DNA of 31,513 bases from JBBIOI01 sp037443425 (GTDB lineage: Bacteria > Desulfobacterota > BSN033 > UBA1163). This document shows positions 7,438-16,373 of the stretch, piece by piece (position 1 is the stretch's first letter; the number at the start of each line of letters is the position of its first letter). The translations under genes were made by a program, and so were the position numbers. The notes beneath the pieces were generated by a model. It worked only from the letters and a program-made list of their open reading frames with translations. It did no database searches and had not been told where the DNA came from. The stretch spans positions 1 through 31,513 of the forward strand of contig JBBIOI010000029.1 in NCBI GenBank assembly GCA_037443425.1, given 5' to 3'.

Positions 7438-7795
7438 TTATTCCTTTTTTCTCAGTTTTTCTTTATTTTCCCTCAATTTTTCACCATAGCGAGAAAAGAG
7501 TTCATCGGCTTTATCCTTATCAAATTCCCTTGCCAAAAACTCCCATGAACAACTACCACCCTGGGCGATAAGTTCCTCCAGTGCTGTTTCAGGGTTCATT
7601 GGTTCCTCAGCGACCTCTTTAACATCTATTTCAATTAGAGGTCTTGTAATAAATCTTTTTTATACTATCATATTCATAGCCAGTTACTTCTGACACTTCC
7701 CAAAATGCATCGTGCACATTCTTTGCTTCCCTTCTTTCTACCAGTATAAAATCTCTTGCCCAAAATACATATCGATATGATACAATACAATTCAA
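7438..7795 (-). pseudogene. frameshifted hypothetical gene upstream of hicB
   Basis: Two overlapping minus-strand frames join into one protein-like sequence. The first reads ...RYVFWARDFILVERREAKN... to GYEYDSIK and then a stop at 7631. The second continues from ITRPLIEIDVKEV to ...EKLRENKEKLRKKE and ends at 7438. A run of six T (7656-7661; A on the coding strand) marks the break. With five, the coding strand would read SIKRFITRPL without interruption. The 5' end runs into transposase debris with no clear start. I do not recognise the family. The stop is about 20 bp from the hicB ATG, so it once preceded hicB in an operon. Confidence 0.6.
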
Positions 7796-8314
7796 CGATC
7801 TACCCCTTTTCCATTTCCCTTATACTTATAACGAAAATGATAATTAAGAAACTGTTCTACATGGCAGACACAGAGTTGAATGGGGACATTGTGAAAGACC
7901 CGTTTAATTGCAGCCCAAAGGCCAAAATCCTCATCAATTACAAGGCGTTGCAATGGATAATGGATGCTTTCTCGAAAGGGAATAAATACAGACTCCCAAC
8001 CCTCTTTGTTCTCATTCACTGCAAGGCGAGTTATTGGGATATATTGGGTTTGGGCATCTCCGTAAGAAGCAAGGCATATTCTTTTCCATTGATAAAGATA
8101 GCTTTTCCATCTGCCAAAAGGTAACCTCACTATTGGGATTTAAGTTCTTCAGCCATCTCTTCAAAGCTTTTAGAGTTTCTCCCAAACTTATCGATCCAAT
8201 GAAAGGCTTGAAAGGCTCTCAGAGGAGTAATCCCAAGCTCTTTTCCTACATCTCTATAAGAGGGAGGACCAACCCAAATTAATACTCCACTAATTTTTAT
8301 CTTTTTCTATTATT
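7792..8314 (-). pseudogene. decayed DDE (MULE/IS256-like) transposase fragment
   Basis: Read on the minus strand from about 8314, the remnant starts with an HTH-like N-terminal part (SYRDVGKELGITPLRAF). Two adjacent stops follow (TAG TGA near 8116-8121) and then YLLADGKAIFINGKEYALLL, the start of a DDE catalytic domain. A frameshift near 8040-8060 leads to ITRLAVNENKEGWESVF and LVIDEDFGLWAAIKRVF with NVPIQLCVCHVEQF, the motif around the second Asp and the Cys-His of this transposase type. The frame ends at 7792 without the last catalytic part. No terminal inverted repeats could be recognised. The exact IS family is uncertain. Confidence 0.7.
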
Positions 8315-8441
8315 CAGGCTTGTAAAAATTTCATATTTCTTACAAAAATTGTCAGTTTTTTTAAATAAAATATAAAATTGAAAAATATTAAGAATAAAGA
8401 TTCGTTTTAAAAATCAACGAGTTTAAATATATTTGTTAAAA

Positions 8442-8458
8442 TTGGCATATTTCTTGTT
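8442..8458 (+). promoter_or_regulatory. possible sigma-54-like promoter of the hybrid kinase gene (weak)
   Basis: TTGGCATATTTCTTGTT has GG (8444-8445) and, after 10 bases, GT rather than the near-invariant GC. Transcription would start near 8469 and leave about 39 bases before the TTG start at 8508. The mismatch at -12 makes this tentative. Confidence 0.25.
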
Positions 8459-8507
8459 GTTCTTCAAAATTTTAGTAAAATTATTTAATTTAGGGGGAGT
8501 GAATTTT

Positions 8508-11500
8508 TTGTCTTTTCGTGTTTTTTTCTCCACCCTTCGTCTGCGTTTAATATTTCTTATAATCTTTGCGATTTCTCCAGCATTGATAATTACCCTGGTT
8601 ACTTCTTTTGAAGAGCGTAAGATTGCGTCTGCAAATATTAAAGAAGATGCATATAGAATATCAAAACTACTCTTTAATCAACATACCCAGGTAATAGATG
8701 AGATCAGGCATTTTCTTTTTATGTTATCGAGATTTCCGGATGTAAAAAAACTTAAAGGGGATTCTTGCTCAGAACTTTTTATGTCATTTTTAAAGGTACA
8801 TAAAGAATATCATAATATTGGAGCGGCTGATATAAGTGGAAGAGTTTTTGCTAGCGCTCTTCCCTTTTCAGAAGCAATAAATATATCCGATAGACCCTAT
8901 TTTAAGTTAGCAGTAAATACAAAAAATTTTTCCATCGGTGATTATCAGATTGGAAGGTTTAGTGGGAAACCCTCTATAGATTTTGGATACCCTATACTTG
9001 ATGATGCAGGTCAGGTGAGGGGTATAGTTTTTGTCTCATTTGACCTTGATAAAATAAGTAAAATTTTTTCTCTATCTGATTTGCCCCATGGATCTGAGAT
9101 TTGTCTTGTCAGCAAGGATGGTCTGATACTGGCTCATTATCCGGGTGCAGAGAAATGGGTTGGGAAGAATAATCCTAATTTTGGGATTTTAGAAAACTCT
9201 TTATCCCGTGGAATTGAGCTCGTTGATTTATCGGGTCTTGATGATAGAAGAAGATTATATGCGGTTTATCCATTTAATAATTCTCAATATTCGGGCAATA
9301 TTTATCTTTTAATAGGTTTTCCTTTTGATATTGTGTTTGCGAGAGTTGAGGAAGTCTTATATAAAGGTTTAGCAGTAATGATTATAATTGGTGGTTTAGC
9401 AATAATTGCTGGGATAGTTGGTGGGAATCTTTTGATTTTGAGGAATTTAAATCCAATTATAAGAGCTACAAAAAGAATTGCTTCAGGGGATATAGAAGCA
9501 AGGTGTAATGTTAAATCGGGTCCAAGAGAACTTGTAGAGATAGCAGAGGCATTTGATGAGATGGCAGGTTCAATTGAGAAGATGTTTAATGAGGAGACGA
9601 AAGCCAGAGAGGCTTTAAAGAAGAGTGAGGAAAGGTTTAAGGATTTATGTAATTTAATTCCAAATGCTGTTTTTGAGCTTGATTTAGATGGTAATATTAC
9701 TTTTGCCAACAAGTATGCATTTAACCTTTTTAATTACAGTGAGGATGATCTTGAGAAAGGAATAAATGCATTTCAATTGATTTTTCCTGAGGAAGTTGAA
9801 AGAGCGAAGGAAGCATTTAAAAAAGCCTTAATTGGAGAAAAAATGAGAGATGAGTTTTATTTGATGACTAAGGATGGGAAAATCTTTCCTGCAATTATTC
9901 AGGTCTCCTGTATTACTCGTGATGGTAAGGTTATAGGATTAAGGGGGGTAGCGGTTGACATATCGGAGCTTAAAGATGCGGAAATCAGACTCCGGGAGAA
10001 CATGAAAATTATGCAGACCTTTATTAATTCAAATCCGGAAACACAACTTTTAATAGATGAAAAGGGTATTATCCTTATGGGAAATGAAACCTTTTTCAGG
10101 AGGTTAGGGAAAAAGTCTGAAGAAGTTATAGGTCACTGCCTTTATGATATGCTTCCTGAGGATGTTGCACAATTAAGAAAATTTTATTTTGAAGATGTCC
10201 TTAGAAGTGGTATTCCTGTGCGTTTTGAAGATAATCGTCTTGATAGGATATATGAGAATTATGTATTTCCTGTTTTTGATGAGGGAGGGAAGGTTAGAAA
10301 GGTTTCGATATTAGGTATTGATATTACTGAGCGTAAAAAGATGGAAGAGAATTTAAGGAAGAGTGAGCAAAGGTTTAGACAGTTATTTGATGAGGCACCT
10401 GTGGGATATCACGAATTTGATATTGAGGGTCGGATTACAGAGGTTAATCAGACAGAGCTTCAGATGCTTGGATATAGAAAAGAGGAGATGATAGGCCATA
10501 AGATATGGGAGTTTACTACTGAGGATAATTCGAAGGATGTGATTGAAAGAAGGGTATCCGAAAAGATTTTATCTGGCTCTATTTTTGAGGGATTTTTTAA
10601 GAGGAAAGATGGAAGTATCTTACCTGTAATGATAACAGATTGTGTGTTACGTGATGATAAGGGAGAGATTATAGGTATTCGTTCAACCTTACAGGATATT
10701 ACAAAACTAAAGGAAGCAGAGAGAGAAAAAGAATCTCTTGAGCAGCAGTTCCTTCAGGCACAGAAGATGGAGGCAATCGGGAGGCTTGCAGGAGGAGTTG
10801 CTCATGACTTTAACAACTTGTTGACGATTATTAAAGGTTACAGTCAACTTTCCCTTTTAAGCATTAAAGATGGTGACCCTTTGCGGGAGAGCTTAAATGA
10901 GATTCAGAGGGCTGCAGACAAGGCATCCAGCCTTACACGTCAACTCCTTGCATTTAGCCGTAAACAGGTTGTGGAGATGAGGCCTCTTAATCTTAATACT
11001 GTGATACACGATCTTGAAAAGATGCTAAGAAGAATTATAGGAGAGGACATTAAACTCGTTTTAAATTTGGCAGAGGGCCTTGGGATGGTGAAGGCAGATT
11101 CCGGGCAAATTGAGCAAGTATTAATGAATTTGGTTGTAAATGCAAGAGATGCAATGCCTGATGGGGGAAGGCTTACTATTGAAACATCTAATGTGGTTCT
11201 TGGCGAGGATTATACAAGGAGATATATCGATTTAAAGCCAGGGCCTTATGTTATGCTATCAATTAGTGATACCGGTATAGGGATGACTCAAGAGATTAAA
11301 GAAAGGATTTTTGAGCCATTTTTCACGACGAAGGGTAAAGATAAAGGAACAGGTCTTGGGCTTTCAACTGTTTATGGAATTGTAAAGCAGATGGGTGGGA
11401 ATATATTGGTATACAGCGAGCCAGGGTATGGGAGTATTTTTAAGATATATCTTCCAGTCGTAGATGAGAATGAAGAGAAATTTCTAATAAAAAAGGATAA

Positions 11501-11921
11501 AGAAGAGGCGATTCCGAAAGGAAGTGAAACGATTCTAATAATTGAAGATGACGAAGGTGTTAGGAATCTTACTTCCCAAATGTTAGAGAAACAGGGTTAC
11601 AAGGTGTTCTCTGTAGGTAAGGGGATCGATGCTTTGAATTTTTTAAAAGAATATAAGGGTCAAGTTCATCTTATTTTGACAGATGTTATTATGCCGGATT
11701 GGAGGGGTCCCAAACTGATTGATGAGCTCAGGAGATTAAGAGATGATTTTAAGGTTCTTTATATGTCTGGTTATATTGAAGAGAGCATAATTCACAAGGG
11801 GGTTTCTATGGGTTCAATGAAGAGGTTAAATTTTATCCATAAACCATTTACATTTGAGGAAATTACCAGAAAGATTAGAGAAGTATTGGAGAATCGAAGT
11901 TCTCAGTATACCATGCCGTAA
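8508..11921 (+). CDS. hybrid sensor kinase CACHE-HAMP-PAS(x3)-HisKA-HATPase-REC
   Basis: The frame is open from 8433, but I place the start at TTG 8508 because AGGGGGAG (8492-8499) lies 8 bases before it and the peptide then begins with a proper membrane anchor. This gives 1137 aa. TM1 spans about 13-33 and a periplasmic CACHE sensor about 35-285. TM2 spans about 286-308 and HAMP about 310-365. Three PAS/PAC modules follow (about 372-490, 500-610, 618-735). HisKA has AGGVAHDFNNLL (H766). HATPase has an N-box NLVVNARDAMPDGG, ISDTGIGM and GTGLGLSTV. The C-terminal receiver has acidic D1014-D1015, phosphoacceptor D1059 (LTDVIMPDW) and K1112. All key residues are present. It presumably relays phosphate from H766 to D1059 and then through an unlinked Hpt protein. 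Ligand and targets are unknown. Confidence 0.92.
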   Translation: MSFRVFFSTLRLRLIFLIIFAISPALIITLVTSFEERKIASANIKEDAYRISKLLFNQHTQVIDEIRHFLFMLSRFPDVKKLKGDSCSELFMSFLKVHKEYHNIGAADISGRVFASALPFSEAINISDRPYFKLAVNTKNFSIGDYQIGRFSGKPSIDFGYPILDDAGQVRGIVFVSFDLDKISKIFSLSDLPHGSEICLVSKDGLILAHYPGAEKWVGKNNPNFGILENSLSRGIELVDLSGLDDRRRLYAVYPFNNSQYSGNIYLLIGFPFDIVFARVEEVLYKGLAVMIIIGGLAIIAGIVGGNLLILRNLNPIIRATKRIASGDIEARCNVKSGPRELVEIAEAFDEMAGSIEKMFNEETKAREALKKSEERFKDLCNLIPNAVFELDLDGNITFANKYAFNLFNYSEDDLEKGINAFQLIFPEEVERAKEAFKKALIGEKMRDEFYLMTKDGKIFPAIIQVSCITRDGKVIGLRGVAVDISELKDAEIRLRENMKIMQTFINSNPETQLLIDEKGIILMGNETFFRRLGKKSEEVIGHCLYDMLPEDVAQLRKFYFEDVLRSGIPVRFEDNRLDRIYENYVFPVFDEGGKVRKVSILGIDITERKKMEENLRKSEQRFRQLFDEAPVGYHEFDIEGRITEVNQTELQMLGYRKEEMIGHKIWEFTTEDNSKDVIERRVSEKILSGSIFEGFFKRKDGSILPVMITDCVLRDDKGEIIGIRSTLQDITKLKEAEREKESLEQQFLQAQKMEAIGRLAGGVAHDFNNLLTIIKGYSQLSLLSIKDGDPLRESLNEIQRAADKASSLTRQLLAFSRKQVVEMRPLNLNTVIHDLEKMLRRIIGEDIKLVLNLAEGLGMVKADSGQIEQVLMNLVVNARDAMPDGGRLTIETSNVVLGEDYTRRYIDLKPGPYVMLSISDTGIGMTQEIKERIFEPFFTTKGKDKGTGLGLSTVYGIVKQMGGNILVYSEPGYGSIFKIYLPVVDENEEKFLIKKDKEEAIPKGSETILIIEDDEGVRNLTSQMLEKQGYKVFSVGKGIDALNFLKEYKGQVHLILTDVIMPDWRGPKLIDELRRLRDDFKVLYMSGYIEESIIHKGVSMGSMKRLNFIHKPFTFEEITRKIREVLENRSSQYTMP

Positions 11922-12559
11922 CAGAAGAATAAGCTCCAGATAAGGATTCTTAGGGTTATCTCGTCTTTTTTCATCTATCCCAGAAGAATTCCTCTTTCTC
12001 TTAGGCAAATCGCAACCATAAGCCTTTTTTCAGTTTCCAGAAATCTTGTCATAAGCCTTATCAAAACTCCTTCTCATTAATAAAGATGTAATTGTGATTA
12101 TGGAAATTATTATTTACGGAACTAAGAATTGACACCAATTTTTTTATACGAGAAAAAGTAAGACCTCTGGGAAATAGGAGAATTTTTAGATGTTTTTTAA
12201 GGGCGAATAAAAAAATAAATGAAGATTAAGGAATCTAAGAGCCTTTGAACCTTTGGATTTCCATATTGATAAATTCAGCAGTTTGTTATAAAGAAAGATT
12301 AAAATTGGATCACTATCAATCTAAGACATAACATCATTTTTATTCTTCTATCTTCTTTCATAATAAAGCCTCCTAAAGTTTTTATACGCCACTAAAATTT
12401 AAAACAAAAGTTAACTGCTATGAAATTTTTTTATAGGTGGGTCAAAAAGGGGAAGTACTCTTTAAATATATATTTTTTCTAAAATATTATAACTTATTGA
12501 TATTACAAATTTTTTTAAATTTCATCCATTTATCACAAAAGATAATATTAACAAATTTT
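11922..12559. other. AT-rich intergenic stretch before the PilY1 promoter
   Basis: About 640 bp hold no supported gene. Only a weak dyad AGATAA...TTATCT (around 11938-11961) with a nearby T run (11966-11971) follows the hybrid kinase gene and may serve as its terminator. The rest is featureless AT-rich DNA in which activator sites for the downstream sigma-54 promoter could sit. Confidence 0.4.
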
Positions 12560-12577
12560 TTGGTATAAGTTTTGCTT
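12560..12577 (+). promoter_or_regulatory. sigma-54 (-24/-12) promoter of the pilY1 operon
   Basis: TTGGTATAAGTTTTGCTT has GG at 12562-12563 and GC at 12574-12575, exactly 10 bases apart, with the TTGC form of the -12 box. The predicted start is near 12587, giving a leader of about 150 nt before the chosen ATG at 12741. The -24 half (TGGTAT) departs from TGGCAC. Confidence 0.6.
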
Positions 12578-12740
12578 AAAGGATTTATATAAATGAATTT
12601 TTTCTATTATTAAATAAGATTTTAATTTTATTAATTGAAACTTATTATTATGAACCCTTTAATTTCAAGAATTTATAATTGATGAAAAGGCTAAATATTT
12701 TAGAGATTTAGCAGTTGTTGCAATGAAAAAGGAGGTAAAA

Positions 12741-15700
12741 ATGTTTTATAAAATAAATATTCTTTCATTATCTTTGTTGTTAATAATTACTCTTTCTTTC
12801 AATTCGTTCTCTAAGGATACTGACCTTTATATGGCAAGTGGAGAAGGGGTTGAGCCAAATATACTTATCATCTTTGATAACTCAGGAAGTATGAATGATA
12901 ATGTGCCTGCTCCACCTTATAATCCTGATACTTTATATGACCCTTTAGTTGTACCACAATCAGACGCAGGAAAGGTTTATTATAGGCAGACATGGGGTGC
13001 ATGGTCTCTTTATACAAATAGTATCTCCGATGTTCCTTGCTCACATGCCCGATCAGCACTCACTACATATGGACATTATGAAGGATATACAAATTCGACT
13101 TGCAGGAGAGATTATAGGACATTGAGGACAGGCAATTATAGGAATTATCTTGCGTGGGTAAATAATGATCCACTATACAGCACACCCAAAATCCAGGTTG
13201 CAAAAAATGTGATTACTGAATTTTTAAATACAATAAATGGGATAAGAATTGGAGTGATGATTTTTAATTATTCTGAGGGAGGAAGGATTCAAAGTGTTAT
13301 AAGAAGTCTCGATGAACAGACAAGGGCCCAACTCATTCAGGATGTTAATGCGATTGAGGCAGAGACATGGACTCCCCTGGCAGAAACTCTTTATGAAGCA
13401 GGTCTATATTTTAAGGGAGGGCAAAGCTACTTTAACTCTAGGGTTTACTATACAAGTCCCATTCAATACTATTGTCAAAGAAATTATATTGTAATTATTA
13501 CGGATGGGATGTCGACTCAGGACCGCAATAGTATACTGGCATCTGTCATAGGAGACAGGGATGGAGATAGAAGAGAACCTATTGGAGCGGCTAATGATCC
13601 TAACTATCCCGATAACGGTTCAGACTATCTTGATGATGTGGCAAAATATCTTTATGACAGTGATCTTCGTTCGGATTTAACAGGAAAGCAAAATATTATT
13701 ACGTATACAATTGGTTTTACAGAGGATAATGATCTTCTTGAAAGGACTGCAACTCATGGTCATGGAAAATACTATTATGCAATGAATGCCCAGGAGCTTT
13801 CTGATGCTTTTCAGAATGTTATTGGAGAAATTCTTGAAAAGACCTGTTCTTTTGTTGCTCCTATCGTGCCCGTAAGTCGTATGGAGAGGACATCTGCGGG
13901 CGATAAGATATATCTTGCCTTATTTCAGCCAAATCAGGACAAGATGTGGAGTGGGAATATTAAGAAGTATAGTATTGCCCAATCAGGTGCGAATGTCGGT
14001 CAACTTCTGGATGTAAATGGTTTGCCTGTCTTGGATGATAGGGGCCAGATTCTTGAGACTGCACGTTCTTATTGGACAACATTGAGTATGGATGGGTCGG
14101 ATGTTGAGAAGGGTGGGGTTGGAGAGGTCTTAATGAATAGAGATTTTTCCTCGAATCCAAGAAAGATCTATACCTACCTTGGTTCAAACTCAGATCTCAC
14201 ACATTCCTCCAATGCTTTTAATACAACAAATATTACCCCTGCGATGTTAGGGCTTGGTTCTGACACAACAGAAAGAGATAAATTGATTCAATTTATTTAT
14301 GGCTATGATGCCTATGATGATGAGCCCCCGTATGGAAGTACAACTGAAAAGAGAAGTTGGATTTTGGGGGCATTTCTTCATTCGAGACCATTGGTTATAC
14401 ATTATGAATCACGGTCAGTGATTTATGCAGGAGCAAATGATGGAATGCTTCACGCATTTGATGATGAGACGGGCGAGGAGTTATGGGCATTTATACCTCC
14501 TAATCTTTTAAATAAACTTCAAGCCCTTCGTGCTGATGTTGTGGAATTCTTTGTAGATGGGTCTCCAAAAGCTCATATTATTTATAACTCTGATGGGTCA
14601 ATAAATAAGGCCATTATGATCTTTGGCCAAAGAAGAGGAGGAAATCGTTATTATGCAATTGATGTTACTAATCCCTTAAGACCTCAATACCTATGGGAGA
14701 TTAATCCAGATGCCTCTGGTTCGTCTTATTCTGAGATGGGACAGTCCTGGTCGACTCCCAATATTGGGAAGATTGCTTATGGATCGGGGGAGAAATGGGT
14801 ATTCTTTATTGGTGGGGGATATGATGAAAATCAGGACAATGAGGTTCCGGCTTCTGATCAGAAAGGACGGGCTGTTTATGTGGTTGATATTATGGATGGG
14901 TCTTTGATTAAGAGTTTTTCGCATGCAGAGTATTCAGATATGGCATATTGCATTCCAAGTGATATTGCAAAGGTTGATACAAACGGTGATGGCAAGATTG
15001 ATAGGCTATATGTAGGAGATATAGGTGGCCAGATCTGGAGGTTTGATATTGGAGATCCCAATCCTAATAATTGGTCAGCAAGGGTGATATTTAGATCAAA
15101 TCCAGGCGTGGATGGTAGCAGTGGTAGGAAAATATTTTACCCCCCGGATGTTACCCTTGAAAAGGATAATTATGGAAATTTTGAGGTATTGTATTTTGGC
15201 ACAGGAGATCGTGAACATCCTAAGGAGGCAACTATCGTAAATCGAATCTATGGTATCAAAGACAGAGGATCATCTCAGATATTGACAGAAAATGAACTAT
15301 ATGATGTTACAATTGATGAACTTCAAAATCCACAGACACCTCAGGAAAGAAAAAATGAGATCATGAACCTATTAAGATCAATGAGTGGATGGTTTATCAA
15401 ATTGGATTTATATCCTGGGGAGAAGATACTTGCTCCTGCTGTTATTTTTGGAAAGGTAGTCTATTTTACGAGTTTCAGTCCTTCAAGCGAGGCATCAGAA
15501 GGAGATCCTTGTTATGTTGGAGAGGGAACAGCACGGGTATATATCTTGGAGTATCAAACTGGAAATGCTGTATTCAATCTGGATTTATTAAATGATACGA
15601 GTAAAATAGTTATCAAGAGGGAGGACCGTTCTAATATTATAGGAACAGCCATTCCTTCAGGGATAGTGATTACGTTTATAGAAGGTGAGGCAGTAGCATA

Positions 15701-15785
15701 TATAGGTGTTGGAGGAGGGGTTGTTCAACCTCAGTTAAAAAATCCAAAAGCTCTTATTCCAATGAACTGGAGAATAGTTTTTTAA
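12741..15785 (+). CDS. pilY1: PilY1-like type IV pilus tip adhesin/assembly protein
   Basis: I choose ATG 12741 over 12723 because AAGGAGG (12729-12735) sits just before it; this gives 1014 aa. A signal peptide (about 1-24, ending near SFNSFS) is followed by a von Willebrand A-like domain. It has the metal-site motif DNSGSM (46-51) and IITDGMS further on. Next is the PilY1 hallmark region SFVAPIVPVSRMERTSAGDK with IYLALFQPN. The C-terminal half is a PilY1 beta-propeller with YAGANDGMLHAFDDETGEEL and a calcium-loop DTNGDGKID (746-754). Members sit at the pilus tip, take part in surface sensing and adhesion, and control extension and retraction. No minor pilin genes (pilV, pilW, pilX, fimT) accompany it here, which is unusual. 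It shares a transcript with the small secreted protein 12 bp downstream. Confidence 0.93.
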   Translation: MFYKINILSLSLLLIITLSFNSFSKDTDLYMASGEGVEPNILIIFDNSGSMNDNVPAPPYNPDTLYDPLVVPQSDAGKVYYRQTWGAWSLYTNSISDVPCSHARSALTTYGHYEGYTNSTCRRDYRTLRTGNYRNYLAWVNNDPLYSTPKIQVAKNVITEFLNTINGIRIGVMIFNYSEGGRIQSVIRSLDEQTRAQLIQDVNAIEAETWTPLAETLYEAGLYFKGGQSYFNSRVYYTSPIQYYCQRNYIVIITDGMSTQDRNSILASVIGDRDGDRREPIGAANDPNYPDNGSDYLDDVAKYLYDSDLRSDLTGKQNIITYTIGFTEDNDLLERTATHGHGKYYYAMNAQELSDAFQNVIGEILEKTCSFVAPIVPVSRMERTSAGDKIYLALFQPNQDKMWSGNIKKYSIAQSGANVGQLLDVNGLPVLDDRGQILETARSYWTTLSMDGSDVEKGGVGEVLMNRDFSSNPRKIYTYLGSNSDLTHSSNAFNTTNITPAMLGLGSDTTERDKLIQFIYGYDAYDDEPPYGSTTEKRSWILGAFLHSRPLVIHYESRSVIYAGANDGMLHAFDDETGEELWAFIPPNLLNKLQALRADVVEFFVDGSPKAHIIYNSDGSINKAIMIFGQRRGGNRYYAIDVTNPLRPQYLWEINPDASGSSYSEMGQSWSTPNIGKIAYGSGEKWVFFIGGGYDENQDNEVPASDQKGRAVYVVDIMDGSLIKSFSHAEYSDMAYCIPSDIAKVDTNGDGKIDRLYVGDIGGQIWRFDIGDPNPNNWSARVIFRSNPGVDGSSGRKIFYPPDVTLEKDNYGNFEVLYFGTGDREHPKEATIVNRIYGIKDRGSSQILTENELYDVTIDELQNPQTPQERKNEIMNLLRSMSGWFIKLDLYPGEKILAPAVIFGKVVYFTSFSPSSEASEGDPCYVGEGTARVYILEYQTGNAVFNLDLLNDTSKIVIKREDRSNIIGTAIPSGIVITFIEGEAVAYIGVGGGVVQPQLKNPKALIPMNWRIVF

Positions 15786-15797
15786 AAGGAGACGAGA

Positions 15798-16154
15798 ATG
15801 AGAAGGGTATACATAATAAATATCTATTTAATTGTTATGTTAATTTTGTTAACCTATCCTTTGTGTTTTGGTTCTGATTCTAACATTGAGATGAACAAAG
15901 CACAGGGAATTGTTATGGAGATAGATTTAAAAAATAATATAATTATTGTAAATGAGAAACTTATTCATATCGACTCAAGTACCTTAACACACGATGATCG
16001 AGGTACGCCAGTTTCAATAGACCGAATAAAGAAAAAGGGATGGGTGTATATAGAATGGTCAAAAGAGGAGAATAGGTCCTTGGCAAAAAAGATATATTTA
16101 TTACCCAAGTTTATAGAAAAGAGCGAAAGACATCTCTATCCTTTTATGAAGTAA
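15798..16154 (+). CDS. small secreted protein of the pilY1 operon
   Basis: The 118-aa product has an N-terminal signal peptide (hydrophobic residues about 6-24, end near CFGSDS). A short beta-rich domain with KAQGIVMEIDLKNNIIIVNE and IDSSTLTHDDRGTPV follows. This alternation looks like a small OB- or SH3-like barrel, but I cannot name the family. An SD (AAAAGGAGA) precedes the ATG and the gap to pilY1 is 12 bp, so it belongs to the pilY1 operon and is followed by a strong terminator. It may be a periplasmic partner of PilY1; that rests on position only. Confidence 0.8.
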   Translation: MRRVYIINIYLIVMLILLTYPLCFGSDSNIEMNKAQGIVMEIDLKNNIIIVNEKLIHIDSSTLTHDDRGTPVSIDRIKKKGWVYIEWSKEENRSLAKKIYLLPKFIEKSERHLYPFMK

Positions 16155-16204
16155 GTCCCACTTCATCATTCATCAGACAACTCTATCTCCTCTAACTCCT
16201 ACTT

Positions 16205-16257
16205 AAAAAGGAAAATTTTTCTCCTATATTGAAGATGGAGGAAATTTTTTCCTTTTT
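16205..16257. terminator. intrinsic terminator after the pilY1 operon
   Basis: A long imperfect inverted repeat pairs AAAAAGGAAAATTTTTCTCC (16205-16224) with GGAGGAAATTTTTTCCTTTTT (16237-16257), with a 12-base loop. The T-rich descending arm ends in CCTTTTT. It separates the pilY1 transcript from the flagellar promoter at 16344. Confidence 0.7.
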
Positions 16258-16342
16258 AATAGATTTCACAACCCCTGCCAGCTAATTTTAGCAATTAATT
16301 GAATTTTCAATAGAATTTAATTTTTAAAAATGATTTATAACT

Positions 16343-16360
16343 TTGGTATATCAATTGCTT
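16343..16360 (+). promoter_or_regulatory. sigma-54 (-24/-12) promoter of fliK-flgD-flgE
   Basis: TTGGTATATCAATTGCTT has GG at 16345-16346 and GC at 16357-16358, exactly 10 bases apart. The predicted start near 16370 is only about 4 bases before the fliK ATG, so the transcript would be almost leaderless. Its -24 half is the same TGGTAT as at the pilY1 promoter. Confidence 0.7.
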
Positions 16361-16373
16361 TAAAAGAATAGCG

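Noticed and set aside
7756..8124. 122-codon plus-strand frame
   Set aside because: It is antisense to the transposase remnant, which shows recognisable DDE-transposase motifs on the minus strand.
11826..12008. 60-codon minus-strand frame overlapping the end of the hybrid kinase
   Set aside because: It has no SD and no similarity I recognise, and it overlaps the receiver domain of the kinase.
12587..12740. c-di-GMP (GEMM) riboswitch in the pilY1 leader
   Set aside because: Such switches precede pilus genes in some related bacteria, but the conserved CACGCACAGGGCAAACC-like core is absent here.
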